A stretch of 33,013 bases of DNA from Variovorax sp. J22P240 (GCF_030316855.1 NZ_JASZYR010000029.1:1-33013), one strand, 5' to 3'. Positions 1 through 7,720 are shown, counted from the first letter of the stretch. The notes: generated by a model not told the origin, from the sequence alone. A program made the numbers and translations.

Positions 1-218
1 AACGCCCACGCTTATCGGCTGTATATTTTTAACGAACTGCGCTCAACACTTCCCGTCTTGCGCCTTGCTCGCTGCGATCAGCGAAGCCTTCGATTATGCC
101 ACGTTTTTAGAGCCGCCGGCAACGATTTGACGTCGCAACAGAAAAAAAACCGCCAGACCATGACGCGGTGACCGCCTGTCACAGTGTCTGCCCCATGGCC
201 GGCCAGGGCAGCTCTTCG

Positions 219-380
219 CAAGTGGCTAACGCCGACGATCTCGCCTGCTACCGAGGCCATGTCGACGATCCGACCGGATTGTCGCGCCTTCAGGTGAGGA
301 ATCGCCGCCTGCGTCGCGTACACGCAGCCCACGATTCTATCTTGCCGAAAGCATGCAGGGTGGCGTCGATCAGCGCCTGG
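219..380 (-). pseudogene. Remnant of a short-chain dehydrogenase/reductase
   Basis: Two fragments of an SDR protein can be read on the minus strand in different frames. The first (about 379-320) reads QALIDATLHAFGK, which matches the stretch before the NNAG motif of classical SDRs. The second (about 329-219) reads VGCVYATQAAIPHLKAR followed by SGRIVDMASVAGEIVG, the region leading to the catalytic serine. About 30 residues that should lie between them, including NNAG, are missing, the frame changes, and no YxxxK motif follows. No intact frame joins the pieces, so this is a decayed gene. The family assignment is by eye and the ends are approximate. Confidence 0.55.
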
Positions 381-893
381 TGGACATGCGCGAGTACGGC
401 GTGAGAGTGGCGACGCCATGGCGCTGTTGCGCGAGTGTTGCGTCGATGTCGGCCCGACACTGCAAGCCGAGAAGTTGCAGGCGTGTCACGGGGTTGTCCT
501 CAGCAAGGAGACTGGGGGGCCGTTGATGGTGCCTGCAGGCCTTTGGACCCCGACGCAGGCAGCGCGCCCCCAGGATCCACCAGCCCGTGCAATGGCCGCG
601 ACTGCCTGGCGAATCCATCGAGCGCCATGGCAGTGACCACGCCCGGTTCGAGGAGCGAGCGCCGGCGTGCACGCAGCTGGAATCGCGCGTTCAAGCAGCA
701 CGGACGAAAGGATGGCGCCGCGAACAAGACTGCTGCGCAATGAGTCCATCCTCCGTCGCGGTGACGGCGCCGCTCGCTGTTTCGAACCCGGAGAGCGCGT
801 GCCAGGTTGCATGAACGGGAACGCGGCGCTGACAGGGGCGCCGCAACCGGGGCGCCCCTGTGACGGGATGGTTGTCTCGGATGCAGCTGTGTC
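381..893. other. Stretch without a recognisable gene
   Basis: Short open frames exist on both strands but none has a ribosome-binding site, a family motif or a coherent composition. The minus strand around 400-520 has a fragment (SLLAEDNPVTRLQLLGLQ) that I cannot assign. With the SDR remnant beside it, this looks like decaying sequence. No RNA gene or repeat was seen. Bases 1-218 are likewise without an identifiable gene. A 57-codon frame open at the left edge (bases 1-171, plus) might be the end of an upstream gene. Confidence 0.4.
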
Positions 894-1379
894 TCAGGCG
901 TCGGCCAGGTGACGATGCATCAACGCGGCAGCACTCCGGAGCAGCTCGAACTCGCTATCTGGAAGCCGCAAGCTGCGCATGTCGAAATGGGACAGCGTGC
1001 CCCAGAGGCGTCCCGAGGCGGCGTCGAGCACCGGCACGCTGTGATAGGAGATCACGATCCCGCGCAAAGCGTGCCCGAAGAGGCGAGGGTCGGCGACGGA
1101 GTTGTCGGTGCGAAATGCACCGTCCTTCACCACGAACTGGCAAAAGCTGCGAGTGAACGGGACCACGGCGAGAAAGTCGGGCCGGATCCGTCCAGCCTTG
1201 TCGTGCAGGAGGACGTTGTGAAGCAGCGGCCCGGCAAATCGGTAGACCGCGGAGAACCGGTGCGGCACGCCTTCGTTGAGATACGCCAGGGCCGCGGCGG
1301 GGCCGCTTTCCTCCAGGACCGCGGAAAGAGCATCCAGAGTGCGCACGGAAGCCATGCGTTCATGGTAGCAAGACCCCAT
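894..1379 (-). CDS. GAF-domain protein
   Basis: The product is 161 residues, about the size of a single GAF domain. It has the family pattern of an N-terminal helix (RTLDALSAVLEESG), a strand pair with FSAVYRF, a middle section ending in DPRLFGHAL, and a late core containing SYHSVPVLDAASGRLWGTLSHFD. That last pattern (a pocket strand followed by G-LWGTL) is typical of GAF domains that follow two-component or redox-sensing architectures. There is no output domain, so it may act as a stand-alone ligand or redox sensor in the cytoplasm. The ATG at 1379 has GGGAG eight bases upstream. A second ATG at 1355 is possible but less well placed. It stands alone, and the next plus-strand gene is divergent to it. 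The ligand is unknown. Confidence 0.75.
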   Translation of the reverse strand: MGSCYHERMASVRTLDALSAVLEESGPAAALAYLNEGVPHRFSAVYRFAGPLLHNVLLHDKAGRIRPDFLAVVPFTRSFCQFVVKDGAFRTDNSVADPRLFGHALRGIVISYHSVPVLDAASGRLWGTLSHFDMRSLRLPDSEFELLRSAAALMHRHLADA

Positions 1380-1573
1380 GCCGCGCGCTCCCGGATTTCC
1401 CCGACCTCCGCGGGGCGATGACGATGCGGCGAGGCGCGCGGATCGACACGTGGTGCCATCTCGGCACTTGCTGGAAAATGGCCGGCCGGAGCAGGTTGTG
1501 CTGCTTCAGCGCACCGGCAAAGGCCTCTGGCACCTCTGCCGATTCGACTCGAGCGGAGTCCTTGTTCCAGACC

Positions 1574-1990
1574 ATGACCGAAGACGAACTCGTTGAACAG
1601 CTGGTCCGCGCGACGGACGACTGGATTTGCACGGCCGCGCCGGAGGATCTGCTGAAAGTGCTGATCGGCGGTGGCCTGGACGCCTCCATGGTCGACCTGG
1701 GCGACGAGATCACGGTCTTCATCGAACTCGGCGATCGGCGAGGTCTGCTCTCGAGTGTCGGGATCCTCGGCGGCGACTTGCCAGCCGATGAGGCGCTCGC
1801 CCTTTACGCGCAGGCCTGGGGCGCCTCCGAGCCGCCTGCCGATGACAGGGCGCAGCAAGCTTGGCTCGCCAGCGATGGGATCGCGCAAGAGGCCGCGAGG
1901 CAGCACCTGCTGGCCGCCGTCGAAGAGAACATCGACTTGTTCGTGGCGGTGGCTGCGCAGTGGTTTCGGCAGCGCTCGGGAGCGGCCTGA
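1574..1990 (+). CDS. Hypothetical acidic protein
   Basis: The 138-residue product begins MTEDELVEQLVRATDD. It is acidic and probably soluble, with a helical N-terminus, a central strand-rich part (MVDLGDEITVFIELGDRRG) and a helical C-terminal half. I do not recognise a family. The frame is open further upstream (to 1418), but that part is arginine- and cysteine-rich and looks non-coding, so I start at the ATG at 1574. The ribosome-binding site is weak there. The gene converges on the small membrane protein gene at 2067-2270. No signal peptide or membrane segment is visible. Confidence 0.6.
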   Translation: MTEDELVEQLVRATDDWICTAAPEDLLKVLIGGGLDASMVDLGDEITVFIELGDRRGLLSSVGILGGDLPADEALALYAQAWGASEPPADDRAQQAWLASDGIAQEAARQHLLAAVEENIDLFVAVAAQWFRQRSGAA

Positions 1991-2066
1991 GGCGCTGTCG
2001 AGGACGGTCGGCCGCGCTGCGCCCCGCTGGGTCGGCTGGCCGAGCCACCGGGCAGACGGCTCCTCG

Positions 2067-2270
2067 TCAGCGCAGCGTGGAGAGGCGTCCGCCGACCTTG
2101 GCGTTGCCAGCGCACTCGCTCAGCAGTTCCGCCGACTGTGTGACTTGCGCGGCCATCCGGTCGTTCAGCGACTTCCATCCGCGATGCTGCATCGGCCGAA
2201 TCATGAAAATCCACACGACACCGACGCAAGCGGCGACGGTCAAGACCAGCAACCAGTGCATCCACTCCAT
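2067..2270 (-). CDS. Small single-pass membrane protein
   Basis: The product is 67 residues. One hydrophobic segment spans roughly residues 5-24 (MHWLLVLTVAACVGVVWIFM) and is followed by a basic stretch (RPMQHRGWK) and a polar helical tail. The positive-inside rule suggests the tail lies in the cytoplasm. No family is recognised. Two methionines, at positions 1 and 4, could each be the start, and neither has a strong ribosome-binding site. It is convergent with the preceding plus-strand gene. The 277 bases between it and luxI show no gene. Confidence 0.55.
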   Translation of the reverse strand: MEWMHWLLVLTVAACVGVVWIFMIRPMQHRGWKSLNDRMAAQVTQSAELLSECAGNAKVGGRLSTLR

Positions 2271-2547
2271 TCTGAAATCCCGCTCAGCTTCGTTGGATTG
2301 CAGTTTGTTACCTTCTGGCGGCGCTGGACATCCCCAAAAGTGGGGAGGGAGGTGCGGGCAGGTTCTCTTGGATCCATGAGACCTGCCTGGGCCAGCATTC
2401 CAGACAGGCGACTCTTCTCGTGAGCGGGTTTGCCGGCGAGATGCGTCCTGGGTCGGTCAAGAACGATCGATCAAGCCATCACGCCGCGCACTCTCAAGAC
2501 GGGGCGCAGAACCGCGTTGCGACCCGTGGCCTCAGCGCAGGTCGTGT

Positions 2548-3126
2548 TCAACTCACGGTGGCGCGCTCGTTCACCTCGATCCAGCACGCGAAGATCGGGT
2601 GGCCCCCGACGATCATCGGGGGACCCGCGCGATGGGCGCGAAAGCCTTCACGGCGCAGCAGCCGCTCGACCCCGAGCGGCGAGACGGTGATGATGCGTTC
2701 GACGCCGTGGCGACGCGCGATCGCCAGCGCTTCTTCGAGCAGTGCGACGGCCACGGGCGAGGAGAACTGGTGCAGCGCATTGCCTTGGGCCGCCGCGAAG
2801 TCCACGGCGGCGAATCGCGAGAGTTCCCAGATGCGAGGATCGCAGGGCACCGGCATGCCGCCGAGCAACTGGGGGAAGACGTCACCCAGCAGATAGGGGC
2901 GATCGGTCGGCAGCAGCCGCGCAGTGCCGACGATGCTCTGGCCGTCATCGCGCGCGGCCAGGTACAGCGTGTCCTCGCGGTCGAACTGGTCGCGTTCCTG
3001 GCCTTCCTCGGTGAGGAGATCCCAGCCCAGCGTCTCGACGAACACCTTGTGGCGGTATCGCGCGACGTCCTCGAGCATGCGCGGTGCCATTTCGGCGGGC
3101 CGTCCTGCCAATATTTCCATTGCCAT
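2548..3126 (-). CDS. luxI: Acyl-homoserine-lactone synthase (LuxI family)
   Basis: LuxI-family enzymes make N-acyl-homoserine lactones from S-adenosylmethionine and an acyl-ACP in the cytoplasm. The 192-residue product carries the full conserved set: Arg25, Phe29, Trp35, Glu44, Asp46, Asp49, Arg70, Phe84, Glu101, Ser103 and Arg104 (in the motifs RHKVF, LGW, ERDQFD, GTARLLP and WELSRF). These numbers agree almost exactly with LuxI numbering, which supports the ATG at 3126. That ATG has GGGA seven bases upstream. The frame extends to an ATG at 3168, but that codon lies in a hairpin loop and has no ribosome-binding site. The gene follows the rsaM-like gene in the same direction, with luxR divergent beyond it. 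The acyl chain length cannot be predicted. The symbol gives the family, not a specific orthologue. Confidence 0.95.
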   Translation of the reverse strand: MAMEILAGRPAEMAPRMLEDVARYRHKVFVETLGWDLLTEEGQERDQFDREDTLYLAARDDGQSIVGTARLLPTDRPYLLGDVFPQLLGGMPVPCDPRIWELSRFAAVDFAAAQGNALHQFSSPVAVALLEEALAIARRHGVERIITVSPLGVERLLRREGFRAHRAGPPMIVGGHPIFACWIEVNERATVS

Positions 3127-3160
3127 TGCTTGTTCCCGGTTGTAAGTCGGGAAGATTTCA

Positions 3161-3176
3161 GCCGCCATGCGGCGGC
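3161..3176 (-). promoter_or_regulatory. Perfect hairpin in the luxI leader
   Basis: GCCGCC-ATGC-GGCGGC is a perfect six-base-pair GC stem with a four-base loop. It lies 35 bases before the luxI start, between the end of the rsaM-like gene and luxI. No T-tract follows on the minus strand, so it is not a standard intrinsic terminator. It could stabilise or separate the luxI part of a shared transcript. The role is inferred only from its position. Confidence 0.4.
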
Positions 3177-3200
3177 GGCGAAACTATCATTTCTGAGAGG

Positions 3201-3590
3201 TCACGCCGCGTAGCGCTCGCACACCGCCCGAAAGGCCGGCGTGTTCCAGTTGAAGCCGTCGATGAAATTGGCGAGCACCTGCAGGCTTTCGTTCCACGGC
3301 AAGGCCGCGCGGTCGCGATCGAGCAGCAGGACGTTGGTGCGCGGCAGTCCGAGCCGGCGGATCCGGGGTGGCGACGCGGTGCCTTCGAGCTGCCAGTCCC
3401 ACCCGAGGCTCAGTCGGGGCTGCGCCGGACAGACCCACTCGGTGTAGCCTGAGAGCGCGATGCCCGCGCCACAGGCGTGGGCAGGGCTGCCCGAGTCGTC
3501 GTCGAGCCCGGAGACCAGGTGGGTCAGGCGCAGGTGCTCGAGTTCAGGTTGCCGAATCCGAAGCAGTCCGTCTGACAAGGGTATGATCAT
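3201..3590 (-). CDS. RsaM-like quorum-sensing regulator
   Basis: The 129-residue product resembles the RsaM family (Pfam DUF4902, from memory), small proteins encoded between luxI and luxR genes in Burkholderia and some Pseudomonas, where they damp AHL production. Features seen are an N-terminal LRIRQPELEHLRLTHLVSGL, then ACGAGIALSGYTEWV, LSLGWDWQLEG, a strand RTNVLLLD, and a short helical C-terminus. Family proteins have no classical DNA-binding motif and none is seen here. The ATG at 3590 is preceded by AGGAG eight bases upstream. The ATG at 3596 is too close to that site. The stop is 74 bases before luxI, so the two probably share a transcript. The location between luxI and luxR is a strong independent argument for the assignment. 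Confidence 0.8.
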   Translation of the reverse strand: MIIPLSDGLLRIRQPELEHLRLTHLVSGLDDDSGSPAHACGAGIALSGYTEWVCPAQPRLSLGWDWQLEGTASPPRIRRLGLPRTNVLLLDRDRAALPWNESLQVLANFIDGFNWNTPAFRAVCERYAA

Positions 3591-3892
3591 TTTCATGGCT
3601 CCTGTGGTGGCACCGATCGCGGTCACGCAGCGCCGGATGAAGCTTGCACGCGCCGATCCGGCCATTCGGCGGCTGCGGTCGAACGTCGAGGGGCGAATTG
3701 CGGCGAACCGCACGGACGGCCATGATTTCGAGGCCTCGGGCCTCGCAGAGCGCACCGGCCGTGGCGCGTTTGGGCTAGATTGATGACTGGCCAAAGACCG
3801 GCGTGGCATCTCGCACCCCTGCCACGCGCCCTGGGATCCGTTTCCGAGCCACCGAGGGACCTGATGTCCAAGCTGCATTCGAGCCCACCCCC
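3591..3892. other. Divergent intergenic region, rsaM-like gene and luxR
   Basis: This region should hold the promoters of the rsaM-luxI unit and of luxR. I could not find a convincing lux box (a roughly 20-bp dyad of the CTG-N10-CAG type) in it. A frame runs in from a GTG at 3803 into luxR, so some of it could be coding if luxR starts there. No other gene is seen. Confidence 0.4.
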
Positions 3893-4606
3893 ATGCGCGC
3901 GTTCGACGAACACCTGCTGACGGCGCTTGACCGGGCCGAGAGCGAAGACGTGGTCTTCGAGGCGTTGCTGGCCGCCGCGCGCGAACTGGGCTTCGAGCAC
4001 TGCGCGTACGGACTCCGGCTCGCCGTGCCGGTGTCGAACCCGAAAGTCATCACGCTGAACAACTACCCGAAGGCGTGGCAGGAGAGGTACCAGAAGGCGG
4101 GTTATCTCGCGATCGATCCGAGCGTGCGGCACGGCAGTCTGAGCCAGCGCCCGCTGCTCTGGACCGACGATGTCTTCACCTCGACCCAGCAGTTCTGGGC
4201 CGAGGCCAGGGAGCAGGGTCTGCGCGTGGGCTGGGCGCAGTCGAGCCTGGACGGCTTTGGCGTCGGCGGGATGCTGACGCTGTCGCGCTCGGGCGAACCG
4301 CTGACCGCGAGCGAACTCGAGTCGAAGGAAAGCGAAATGCGCTGGCTCGTGCAGGCCGCGCATCTGTCGCTGTCGCGATTGCTCAAGCCCAAGTACGTGG
4401 TGCACCCGGACGTCGCACTGACGCCGCGTGAAATCGAGGTGCTCAAGTGGAGTGCCGATGGCAAGACCGCCGCGGAGATCGCCGACATCCTTTCCATCTC
4501 GATTCCAACGGTCAACTTTCATATCAAGAACGCGGTTCTAAAAATGAAGGCGGCGAACAAGACAGCCGCCGTGGTTCAGGCTCTCATGGCAGGGCTGCTG
4601 AACTGA
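3893..4606 (+). CDS. luxR: LuxR-family AHL-responsive regulator
   Basis: The 237-residue product has the two LuxR domains. The N-terminal autoinducer-binding domain (about residues 10-160) keeps the ligand-pocket residues Trp62, Tyr66, Asp75, Pro76 and Trp90. The C-terminal helix-turn-helix (about 174-235) reads LTPREIEVLKWSADGKT with the conserved Glu180, Leu184 and Gly190, followed by AEIADILSISIPTVNFHIKN. I chose the ATG at 3893 because it gives the usual family length. A GTG at 3803 would add 30 residues unlike the family. Neither has a strong ribosome-binding site. It is divergent from the rsaM-luxI pair and is the obvious receptor for their signal. The symbol gives the family only. Confidence 0.93.
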   Translation: MRAFDEHLLTALDRAESEDVVFEALLAAARELGFEHCAYGLRLAVPVSNPKVITLNNYPKAWQERYQKAGYLAIDPSVRHGSLSQRPLLWTDDVFTSTQQFWAEAREQGLRVGWAQSSLDGFGVGGMLTLSRSGEPLTASELESKESEMRWLVQAAHLSLSRLLKPKYVVHPDVALTPREIEVLKWSADGKTAAEIADILSISIPTVNFHIKNAVLKMKAANKTAAVVQALMAGLLN

Positions 4607-4953
4607 TCCCCGGCGGCTCCCCGCGTCGACGACCGTGCCGGTCGGCGGCGAGCCCGGCGGATGTTCCTGTCCATCCCCTTCCAGGCCTCTGGCTCGCCTT
4701 CCGACGCCCGCTGGGCGATGCGTTGCCAAAGAGGCTCGCCGGTACTTTGTCACAGAGCGGTCGCGCGTGATGCGGTTTTCGCAGCCAACCTACCACTATT
4801 GCTAGTTATCCCGTGGCGCGCCCTCGCCTCCAATCGAGGCATGAATCTCGTTGCGTTGCGTGCGAAGCGTTCCGATGCCGTGGAGGTGATTCGCCGGCCT
4901 TCGCATGGGCATGTGACGAGGCCTGCCGCAACGCCTGATCAGTGCACGGACCC
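4607..4953. other. Intergenic region downstream of luxR
   Basis: No gene is recognisable here. The only structure I can point to is an imperfect dyad at 4788-4807, listed separately. The part just before the following gene should contain its promoter. Confidence 0.4.
4788..4807. promoter_or_regulatory. Possible lux-box-like dyad
   Basis: The core CTACCACTATTGCTAG (4790-4805) is an imperfect inverted repeat in which six of eight base pairs match. It is about the right length for a LuxR-type site and lies about 150 bases before the gene at 4954, close to the luxR gene. It does not match the CTG-N10-CAG form well, so this is only a candidate. Confidence 0.2.
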
Positions 4954-5730
4954 ATGCCCATGACGTCGTTCCTTGGTCGCGAAGAAATACGCGTGCATCT
5001 CGCGCCGGGCACCTTGATCGCCTGCGAGGTGACGCGGCTGTGGCTGCGACCGCTGATCACCCGCAAGGCGCACTTCGACTTCGACGCTGGCGATCGGGGC
5101 CGGGCCATGGAGGCGCTCGCCGCGTGGATCGCGCAGGGCCCGGCCGGTCGGGCGCTGACATGGATCATCGGTGCCGGCGAAACGCAGTACTTCGTGCTGC
5201 CGTGGTCGCCGGCCCTGATCGATCGGGGCCTGCGGGATGCCTACGCCCGCGCGCGCTTCGAGCAGTTGTTTGACCAGGAGGCGACCTCTTCGGCCTTCTA
5301 CTTCTCGACGCCCTCGGACGACAACGGGCAACTCGTCTCCTGCGTGCCGATCGACCTGCCCAAGGAGCTCGCGGCCTTCGCGCAGCGCACAGGGTGCGAG
5401 CTCGCCGGCATCAAGCCTTCCGTCCCGATGGTGTGGGATCAGTTTCGCGACGTCCTGGAGACCGAGCGGGGTACGCTGTGCGTCGTGGACGGCGACAGAC
5501 AGGCCATCGTTCGTCACGACAGGAAGCGCATCAAGGACATCACGGTGAGGTCCTCCTCGAAGTCGGTGGCCGTCGGCTCGAAGCGCGAAGGCGTTTTCAG
5601 GCGCTTCTCGAACGAGCCATCCACCGCGCCGCTGCCGGCGTCCAGCGCGGACCTCCGCCTTCCTGCTCAACCCGGCTTCGTGGCCGCGGACGATGCCGCC
5701 TATGCGTTTGCCCTGTGCGGGGCGCTCTGA
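4954..5730 (+). CDS. Hypothetical protein, possibly PilM/GspL-like fold
   Basis: The product is about 258 residues with no signal peptide or membrane segment. The N-terminal part (REEIRVHLAPGTLIACEVTRLW) and the middle (ETQYFVLPWSPALIDRGLRDAYARARFEQLF) have a strand-helix pattern that reminds me of the actin-like halves of PilM or GspL type proteins. That is a weak impression without a diagnostic motif. The C-terminus from about residue 190 is basic and serine-rich and looks disordered. The in-frame starts at 4942 (GTG), 4954 and 4960 are all possible, and a GGA sits before the last two. It is the first gene after luxR in the same direction, with a possible lux-type dyad upstream. The function is unknown. 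Confidence 0.65.
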   Translation: MPMTSFLGREEIRVHLAPGTLIACEVTRLWLRPLITRKAHFDFDAGDRGRAMEALAAWIAQGPAGRALTWIIGAGETQYFVLPWSPALIDRGLRDAYARARFEQLFDQEATSSAFYFSTPSDDNGQLVSCVPIDLPKELAAFAQRTGCELAGIKPSVPMVWDQFRDVLETERGTLCVVDGDRQAIVRHDRKRIKDITVRSSSKSVAVGSKREGVFRRFSNEPSTAPLPASSADLRLPAQPGFVAADDAAYAFALCGAL

Positions 5731-5881
5731 GGGAACCGACAGGGTCGTCGGCTGCGCCGTGGTCAGTTCAGCGGATCGAGTGACCGATCGACATCGTGGC
5801 CCTCGGCCTGCGCCAGCAGGCGGGCCGCGGCGCCCGCGGCCATCTGGAGCCGCCGCACATCGCGCTTAGTACGCCGGCAGT

Positions 5882-6148
5882 TCATAGCGCGCGCTCCTGC
5901 GCGACACTCCTGAGCAGTTGCGGCATGTGCCCCTCGATGATGCGCTGGCAGATGGTCGTGTCCAGGGGGTGCGACTGGCCGACCTTGACCACGGGCTCCT
6001 TGGCGCCCTCGCCGAGATGTGGCGGAACACGCGCTCGCCGCCGACCAACTCGCCGACGAAGACCACTTCGAGGTTGAGCTGCTCGCGCACGACGCGAAGC
6101 AGCATGCCGATCGACCGTTCCAGGTGGGCCAGCGCCTCAGCAGCTGTG
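5882..6148 (-). pseudogene. Frameshifted GAF-domain gene fragment
   Basis: One minus-strand frame reads EALAHLERSIGMLLRVVREQ and then LNLEVVFVGELVGGERVFRHI. A different frame continues with EGAKEPVVKVGQSHPLDTTI and CQRIIEGHMPQLLRSV before a TGA at 5884-5882. Together these match the first half of a GAF domain of the type found before EAL or GGDEF modules (strand, LGLEVAFVGEF-like, then PLxxTxCQRVVxGxxP). The frame change and the early stop leave no output domain. I read it as a broken sensor gene. A sequencing indel cannot be excluded for the shift, but it would not restore the missing C-terminus. Confidence 0.6.
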
Positions 6149-6159
6149 AAGCTTCCCGA

Positions 6160-6387
6160 TCACGGATTCAGAATCACCCAGATCGACATCGCCAGCAGCA
6201 AGGGAACCGAAACGCTGGCGACACGCCACATGAAACTGAAGTGAATTTCATCCCTGCAGTTGGCGAGCAGGCGCTGGTGCAGGTCGGTGGGCGACAGCTG
6301 CGCCGGCTCCGCGTCCGATTCAGCCCCCCAGTGATACGCGTGCGCGCTCGGTGGCTCGGCGACGAGGCCGAGTTCGCCGGTGTCCAT
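6160..6387 (-). CDS. Small C-tail-anchored membrane protein
   Basis: The frame encodes 75 residues from the ATG at 6387, which has AGG seven bases upstream, or 99 residues from an ATG at 6459. The N-terminal part is polar and acidic (MDTGELGLVAEPP). The C-terminus is a hydrophobic segment (VASVSVPLLLAMSIWVILNP) that runs to the last residue, giving a tail-anchored topology. No family is recognised. It lies directly upstream of the broken GAF gene on the same strand and could have been co-transcribed with it. Confidence 0.4.
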   Translation of the reverse strand: MDTGELGLVAEPPSAHAYHWGAESDAEPAQLSPTDLHQRLLANCRDEIHFSFMWRVASVSVPLLLAMSIWVILNP

Positions 6388-6607
6388 GAAGGATGAGACC
6401 TGAGTTCCGGGGGGCGTACGCAAAACAGTCAATTCGTATTGGAAAAAGCAAATCCTCATGCGAGCGTCCCGCTGGGCGATCCGGGTCGACCGAGGATCCA
6501 GAGTAGTACGTTAGTTTAATCGGCGAAGCAGCCGCGTCGTCGAGCCAAGTCCGTGGCCCGCGGGAAATCCCTCCCCTCCGGCCGGCGCCAATGCCGTGAT
6601 GAATTCC

Positions 6608-6625
6608 TGATAATGCGCATTAGCA
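6608..6625. promoter_or_regulatory. Operator 1 of the LacI-type regulator
   Basis: TGATAATGCGCATTAGCA is an 18-bp palindrome in which eight of nine pairs match. The inner 12 bases (TAATGCGCATTA, 6611-6622) are perfect, with a central CG. This is the form of a LacI/PurR-type operator. It lies 25 bases before the repressor's start codon, so negative autoregulation is likely. Confidence 0.7.
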
Positions 6626-6628
6626 AAT

Positions 6629-6646
6629 TGGTAATACGCATCAGCA
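6629..6646. promoter_or_regulatory. Operator 2 of the LacI-type regulator
   Basis: TGGTAATACGCATCAGCA matches operator 1 at 15 of 18 positions and lies exactly 21 bp downstream, two helical turns. It is less symmetrical (six of nine pairs). It ends three bases before the ATG, where a ribosome-binding site would be, so binding here could also block translation initiation or a promoter that gives a very short leader. The spacing would place two repressor dimers on one face of the DNA. Confidence 0.65.
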
Positions 6647-6649
6647 ACC

Positions 6650-7684
6650 ATGCCCGCTGCCCGCCGCCTCACCCAGCAAGACATTGCCAAGCTCGCCGGC
6701 GTGAGCCAGGCCACGGTGTCCCTGGTCCTCAACGGCGCCGAGAACGCGCTCGCGCGCATCCCGCCGGAAACGCGCGAGCGGGTGCAGAAGATCATTCGCG
6801 ACACCGGTTACGTGCCCGATCCGATCGCCCGCCGCATGGCCCGGGGTTCGAACCGGATCCTGGCCGTGTTCACCTACGAGCCGGCGTTTCCGAACGCGCA
6901 CGCCGACTTTTTCCTGCCCTTCCTGTTCGGCATCGAGGAGGAGGCGCAGGCCCAGGGCTACGACCTGCTGCTGCTGACCGGCGCAGGGGAAGGCGCGCAG
7001 CGCAAGATCTTCGCCGAGGAGAGCCGTCTGCGCATCGCCGATGGCTGCATCGTGCTGGGCAAGACCTTCGACCGGACCGAGCTCGCGCGGCTGGTGGCGG
7101 GCGACTATCCCTTCGTCGCGATCGGCCGACGCGAGGATGCGGGCGGGTCCGTGCCTTTCGTGGGCGGCGACTACGCGACGGCCACCGGCGCGCTGGTGCG
7201 GCAGGCCCGCGAACTGGGGCATCGGCGTCTGGCCTATCTCGGGTCGACGGGCCCCGCGGAATCGCCGCTGGATCGGTGGAAGGGCTTCACGGCCGCGCTG
7301 GGCGACGACCTCGAACTGGTCCTGCAATTGCCGGAGCCGCCGGCTGACGAGGGCCAACTGCTCGATGCGCTGCTCGCCAGTGGCGCGACGGTGGCGTTCT
7401 GCGTGGAACTGGCCGACGCGGTGCGCCTCGAGCGCGCAGCCAAGGCGCGCGGGCTGGGTCTGCCGGCCGATTGCTCGGTGGTGGCGCTGGGTTCGCACAT
7501 CCGCACCGAAGGCAGCGGCACGCGCTTCGCGTCGTTCGGGGTGCCGCGCGAGGAGATGGGCCGCCAGGCCACCGCGATGCTCGTGCGACGCGTCGAAGGC
7601 GGCATGGCGCAAGCGGTGCAACAGGTGCTGCTGCCCTGCGAGCCGATCCGCGGCGAAACCCTCGGCCCCGCGAAGCCGTCCTGA
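6650..7684 (+). CDS. LacI-family transcriptional regulator
   Basis: The 344-residue product has the LacI helix-turn-helix at residues 7-30 (LTQQDIAKLAGVSQATVSLV), the hinge region (DPIARRMARGSN), and a periplasmic-binding-protein-like effector domain from about residue 65 to 335. The start is fixed by the position of the helix-turn-helix, although there is no ribosome-binding site because a second operator occupies that place. The gene is followed by the FAD oxidoreductase and a sugar importer in the same direction, so it most likely represses this locus and responds to a sugar or sugar derivative. The inducer is unknown. Confidence 0.93.
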   Translation: MPAARRLTQQDIAKLAGVSQATVSLVLNGAENALARIPPETRERVQKIIRDTGYVPDPIARRMARGSNRILAVFTYEPAFPNAHADFFLPFLFGIEEEAQAQGYDLLLLTGAGEGAQRKIFAEESRLRIADGCIVLGKTFDRTELARLVAGDYPFVAIGRREDAGGSVPFVGGDYATATGALVRQARELGHRRLAYLGSTGPAESPLDRWKGFTAALGDDLELVLQLPEPPADEGQLLDALLASGATVAFCVELADAVRLERAAKARGLGLPADCSVVALGSHIRTEGSGTRFASFGVPREEMGRQATAMLVRRVEGGMAQAVQQVLLPCEPIRGETLGPAKPS

Positions 7685-7720
7685 ACTCACCCTGAACTCA
7701 TCCATCTGGAACGACACAGC

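Noticed and set aside
3127..3168. Upstream start for the LuxI-type protein at 3168
   Set aside because: It lies in the loop of a hairpin and lacks a ribosome-binding site. The ATG at 3126 has one and gives the usual LuxI residue numbering.
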